Shown piece after piece: positions 61,860 to 64,000 of a DNA stretch of 64,000 bases. The notes below the pieces were generated by a model. That model saw only the letters and a list, made by a program, of their open reading frames with translations. It had not been told where the DNA came from and made no database searches. The DNA comes from Anaerocolumna sp047777345. Its GTDB lineage: Bacteria > Bacillota > Clostridia > Lachnospirales > Lachnospiraceae. The position numbers were made by a program, and so were the translations under genes. Position 1 is the stretch's first letter, and every line of letters starts with the position of its first letter. The stretch covers positions 1-64,000 of the forward strand of contig JBKEEJ010000001.1 in assembly GCA_047777345.1 (NCBI GenBank). Reading direction: 5' to 3'.

Positions 61860-62187
61860 CTGCAGTAATGTGAAGACAGTTGCTTTGATTTGATATCTGC
61901 GAAAACTGCAAGAAATCGTACGGCAAAATATATAAAAAGCAGATGGAAAATACGAAGTTTCGGGTTTCATTTTAAAACATGATTTTGTCTTTCTTTTTAT
62001 AATACGCTTTTTTTCAGATAAAATATGGAAAAATCCGTATTGTAAAACAGTATTTTCCCGAGTTACGGAAATTACAGAGTCGAACGAATCCTGCCGTAAC
62101 GGTTTGAAACTGGTAAAATTTTACTGTATAATTAAAGGCTGTAACCCGTTAAAATACCGGTTAACAAACCTATGACGGAGGATTGAA
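61860..62187. other. Intergenic stretch, no gene seen
   Basis: 328 bp with no supported frame. TATAAT around 62126-62131 is a possible -10 for the following gene. No clear terminator after dtd. Confidence 0.35.
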
Positions 62188-63117
62188 ATGAAAGCCAGGA
62201 AACGATTTCATCGTTTGATATCTCTTTTGCTTATAAGTTTTATGTACAGCCTTTATATCGGTTTTGCAGCTCCGGTTATTACAAATTCCCAGGACGGAGA
62301 ACAGTTAAGCTGCGGTATTTTTTCTTTTGCCAAAGAAAATACGGAGGATTTTAAGCTGGAGATAATAAGAAACAGGGCCAGGGAGGATTTTCGGAATGAA
62401 GGAGAAACAGATAAGAGGAATATTTCCCTGGATGCTTATTTGGAATGGAATAAAAAAACTTTGTCTGTTTCAGGTACAGAAGCCGTTGACCTGAAAGCAT
62501 TTCTGGACGGTTCGGTAAGCCTGTCCATAAGTTATGTTTTAAAACGGGACTCTGTGGTTAAGGAGGAAGGCGTAACCGCCTTAGCGGATATTGCCGCCGA
62601 AGTCTGCGATCTTGGCAATATTCCCTTTTTTTTGTCTGTGGACGAGCCTTACTGGAGGATAGTAGGCAAAAGCGGAGCCTGGGGCATTGGAGTACCGGGT
62701 ATAGGAATTCCGGATGAGATTTATAAATTAATACCGTCATCCATATCCGGCCTGTTGGGATATAACACAATTAAGAGTTACGAAAAGGGTAAACTTTCGG
62801 GGACTGTATCCATAGGCAGTTTTCTGAACGAGGAAACATCACTGCCGTCTGTTATTTATCTGAGTAATCTTGGCTTGCCCCGTGAAATAAACAGGGAAAT
62901 TGTTTCCAGTGGTGAAAAATACAGTGTTCTTGAAATTGTGGCAAATTATTATTTTAGTGTTCCTGTCCTTTTTAATCAGAAAGCTGGCAGTGACTATTTC
63001 AATACAGCGAAAGCGCTGGATTATACCTTTTATAAGACTCTGCCGAAGATTCAGGGAAAAATCACTTTTAGAAACCAAATAAAAGTGATTCATGACATTT
63101 CTTTTAATTCATACTAA
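62188..63117 (+). CDS. Exported protein of unknown function
   Basis: 309 aa. The N-terminus (LISLLLISFMYSLYIGFAAP) is a signal peptide or membrane anchor. Beyond it no known domain is recognised. A glycine-rich stretch (GKSGAWGIGVPGIGIPDEIY) and a segment GYNTIKSYEKGKLSGTVSIGSFLNEE are the most distinct parts. GGAGGA precedes the ATG. Its last codons contain a perfect 11-bp inverted repeat (AATCACTTTTA / TAAAAGTGATT, 63061-63091) that may help end transcription or be chance. It lies between dtd and cysK, with no clear operon partner. Confidence 0.6.
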   Translation: MKARKRFHRLISLLLISFMYSLYIGFAAPVITNSQDGEQLSCGIFSFAKENTEDFKLEIIRNRAREDFRNEGETDKRNISLDAYLEWNKKTLSVSGTEAVDLKAFLDGSVSLSISYVLKRDSVVKEEGVTALADIAAEVCDLGNIPFFLSVDEPYWRIVGKSGAWGIGVPGIGIPDEIYKLIPSSISGLLGYNTIKSYEKGKLSGTVSIGSFLNEETSLPSVIYLSNLGLPREINREIVSSGEKYSVLEIVANYYFSVPVLFNQKAGSDYFNTAKALDYTFYKTLPKIQGKITFRNQIKVIHDISFNSY

Positions 63118-63144
63118 TCATATATGAAATCCTTAAAATAATCG

Positions 63145-63173
63145 TTGACAAATGAATTTTACTGTGTTAGATT
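63145..63173 (+). promoter_or_regulatory. cysK promoter
   Basis: TTGACA (63145-63150), 17-bp spacer, TAGATT (63168-63173), about 80 bp before the start. No T-box or S-box motif is seen in this short leader. Confidence 0.6.
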
Positions 63174-63252
63174 ATATTTAACAGATGACGGATAAATGCT
63201 ACGGGAATATAGGTATTTATTTTGTAACATTATAAAAAAGGAGAATGAAATT

Positions 63253-64000
63253 ATGGCAAAAATAGCAAAGAGTTTAACGGATTTAATAGGAAAAACACCA
63301 TTGTTGGAACTGAACAGATACGCAAAAGCCAATGATCTGGCAGCTACTCTGATTGGTAAATTGGAGTATTTTAATCCGGCTGGAAGCGTAAAGGACAGAA
63401 TTGCCAAGGCAATGATTGATGATGCGGAAGAAAAAGGCATTTTAAAACCTGGTGCTACCATTATCGAACCTACCAGCGGCAATACCGGTATTGGTTTGGC
63501 TTCAGTGGCAGCTGCAAGAGGCTATAGAGTTGTGTTGACTATGCCCGAAACTATGAGTATTGAGCGCAGAAATCTGTTAAAGGCTTTGGGAGCTGAACTG
63601 GTACTGACAGAAGGTTCCAAAGGTATGAACGGAGCAATTGCCAAAGCGGAGGAAATCGCAAGAGAAACTCCCGGTTCTTTTATACCCGGACAGTTTAGTA
63701 ACCCGGCCAATCCGGAAATTCACAGAAGAACCACCGGACCTGAGATTTGGGAAGATACCGATGGTAAAGTGGATTTTTTTGTTGCGGGAATCGGAACCGG
63801 TGGAACAATTACAGGGGTAGGTGAGTATTTAAAGAGCAAGAATCCGGATATTAAGGTTATCGCTGTTGAACCCAGCGGTTCTCCGGTTTTATCAAAGGGA
63901 ACACCCGGACCTCATAAGATTCAGGGTATTGGTGCAGGCTTTGTACCTAAAGTATTAAATACCAGCATTTATGACGAAATCATTACCGTAACCAATGAGG
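63253..64000 (+). CDS. cysK: Cysteine synthase A, 3' end outside window
   Basis: 249 codons are visible of a protein normally about 305-310 aa. O-acetylserine sulfhydrylase motifs: the start LTDLIGKTPLLELNRYAK, the PLP lysine in NPAGSVKDRIAKAMI, the TSGNTGIGLA loop that binds the substrate carboxylate, and the phosphate-binding GIGTGGTITG. The enzyme makes cysteine from O-acetylserine and sulfide with PLP. AAAAAGGAG precedes the ATG. The frame is intact to the window end. Confidence 0.97.
   Translation, partial: MAKIAKSLTDLIGKTPLLELNRYAKANDLAATLIGKLEYFNPAGSVKDRIAKAMIDDAEEKGILKPGATIIEPTSGNTGIGLASVAAARGYRVVLTMPETMSIERRNLLKALGAELVLTEGSKGMNGAIAKAEEIARETPGSFIPGQFSNPANPEIHRRTTGPEIWEDTDGKVDFFVAGIGTGGTITGVGEYLKSKNPDIKVIAVEPSGSPVLSKGTPGPHKIQGIGAGFVPKVLNTSIYDEIITVTNE

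Noticed and set aside
63061..63091. Perfect inverted repeat as an intrinsic terminator
   Set aside because: It lies inside the coding end of the preceding gene and lacks a T tract, so it is mentioned only as a possible structure.

Overview
The window reads as a chromosomal segment of a spore-forming, low-GC clostridium of the Lachnospiraceae type (Anaerocolumna / Lachnoclostridium-like; inferred, not searched). Reasons: AT-rich intergenic DNA, strong AGGAGG ribosome sites, a CwlD-type spore cortex amidase, BspA-type leucine-rich-repeat proteins with BIG2 domains, an ahpC-ahpF pair, GguA/GguB/ChvE-type sugar ABC transport and the gdpP-rplI-dnaB gene order. No rRNA, tRNA or CRISPR array was recognised.

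Layout. 1-3.5 kb: a cut-off WG-repeat protein, a frameshifted VanZ-like gene and a 3'-truncated IS3-family element between two copies of a 22-bp repeat. 3.5-5.7 kb: ahpC-ahpF behind a Fur/PerR-like box. 5.8-12.5 kb: a sugar-uptake locus with an orphan two-domain ABC ATPase and a DeoR-type regulator on the minus strand, and a divergent binding protein-ATPase-permease operon; CGAA-rich repeats lie in both leaders. 12.7-18 kb: a large surface protein, a small lipoprotein and gdhA. 18.4-28.6 kb: gdpP, rplI, dnaB, a PutP-type symporter, trkA-trkH, a MerR regulator and a ferredoxin; several of these bear on osmotic and potassium homeostasis. 29.0 kb: a DUF1858 redox protein behind a good Fur box.

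29.2-42.6 kb is a ~13.4-kb mobile element with higher GC than its surroundings. Imperfect inverted repeats of about 38 bp mark its two ends. The minus-strand half is a four-gene overlapping operon: HTH controller, methylase-like protein without the NPPY motif, Eco57I-type adenine methylase, and a GIY-YIG/T5orf172-helicase. A DUF6076-like zinc-finger protein stands apart upstream. The plus-strand half carries an excisionase-like HTH protein, a P4-type primase-helicase, a 12-copy TGACAG array that looks like a replication origin, a zinc-ribbon protein, an HK97-fold major capsid protein, a TnpW-like protein and a large serine recombinase. A lone capsid gene with replication, integration and defence modules, and with no terminase, portal, protease or relaxase, suggests a phage satellite or satellite/transposon hybrid. 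This is the most interesting part of the window.

42.6-64 kb returns to the chromosome: mecA; a Ser/Thr kinase followed by two paralogous, degenerate P-loop proteins; GH18 and CwlD cell-wall hydrolases; the Sua5-YwlE-RpiB operon; a YwmB-like protein; a Pro/Thr tandem-repeat protein; a frameshifted methyltransferase; a large envelope protein with a C39-like tail; an M29 aminopeptidase; an XRE regulator; GT2; PAP2; Dtd; an unknown exported protein; and the start of cysK.

Five chromosomal genes (vanZ-like, gdhA, gdpP, putP, methyltransferase) are each broken by one short indel, mostly in or next to a simple repeat. This could be real decay or slippage, or uncorrected sequencing error; the sequence alone cannot decide.
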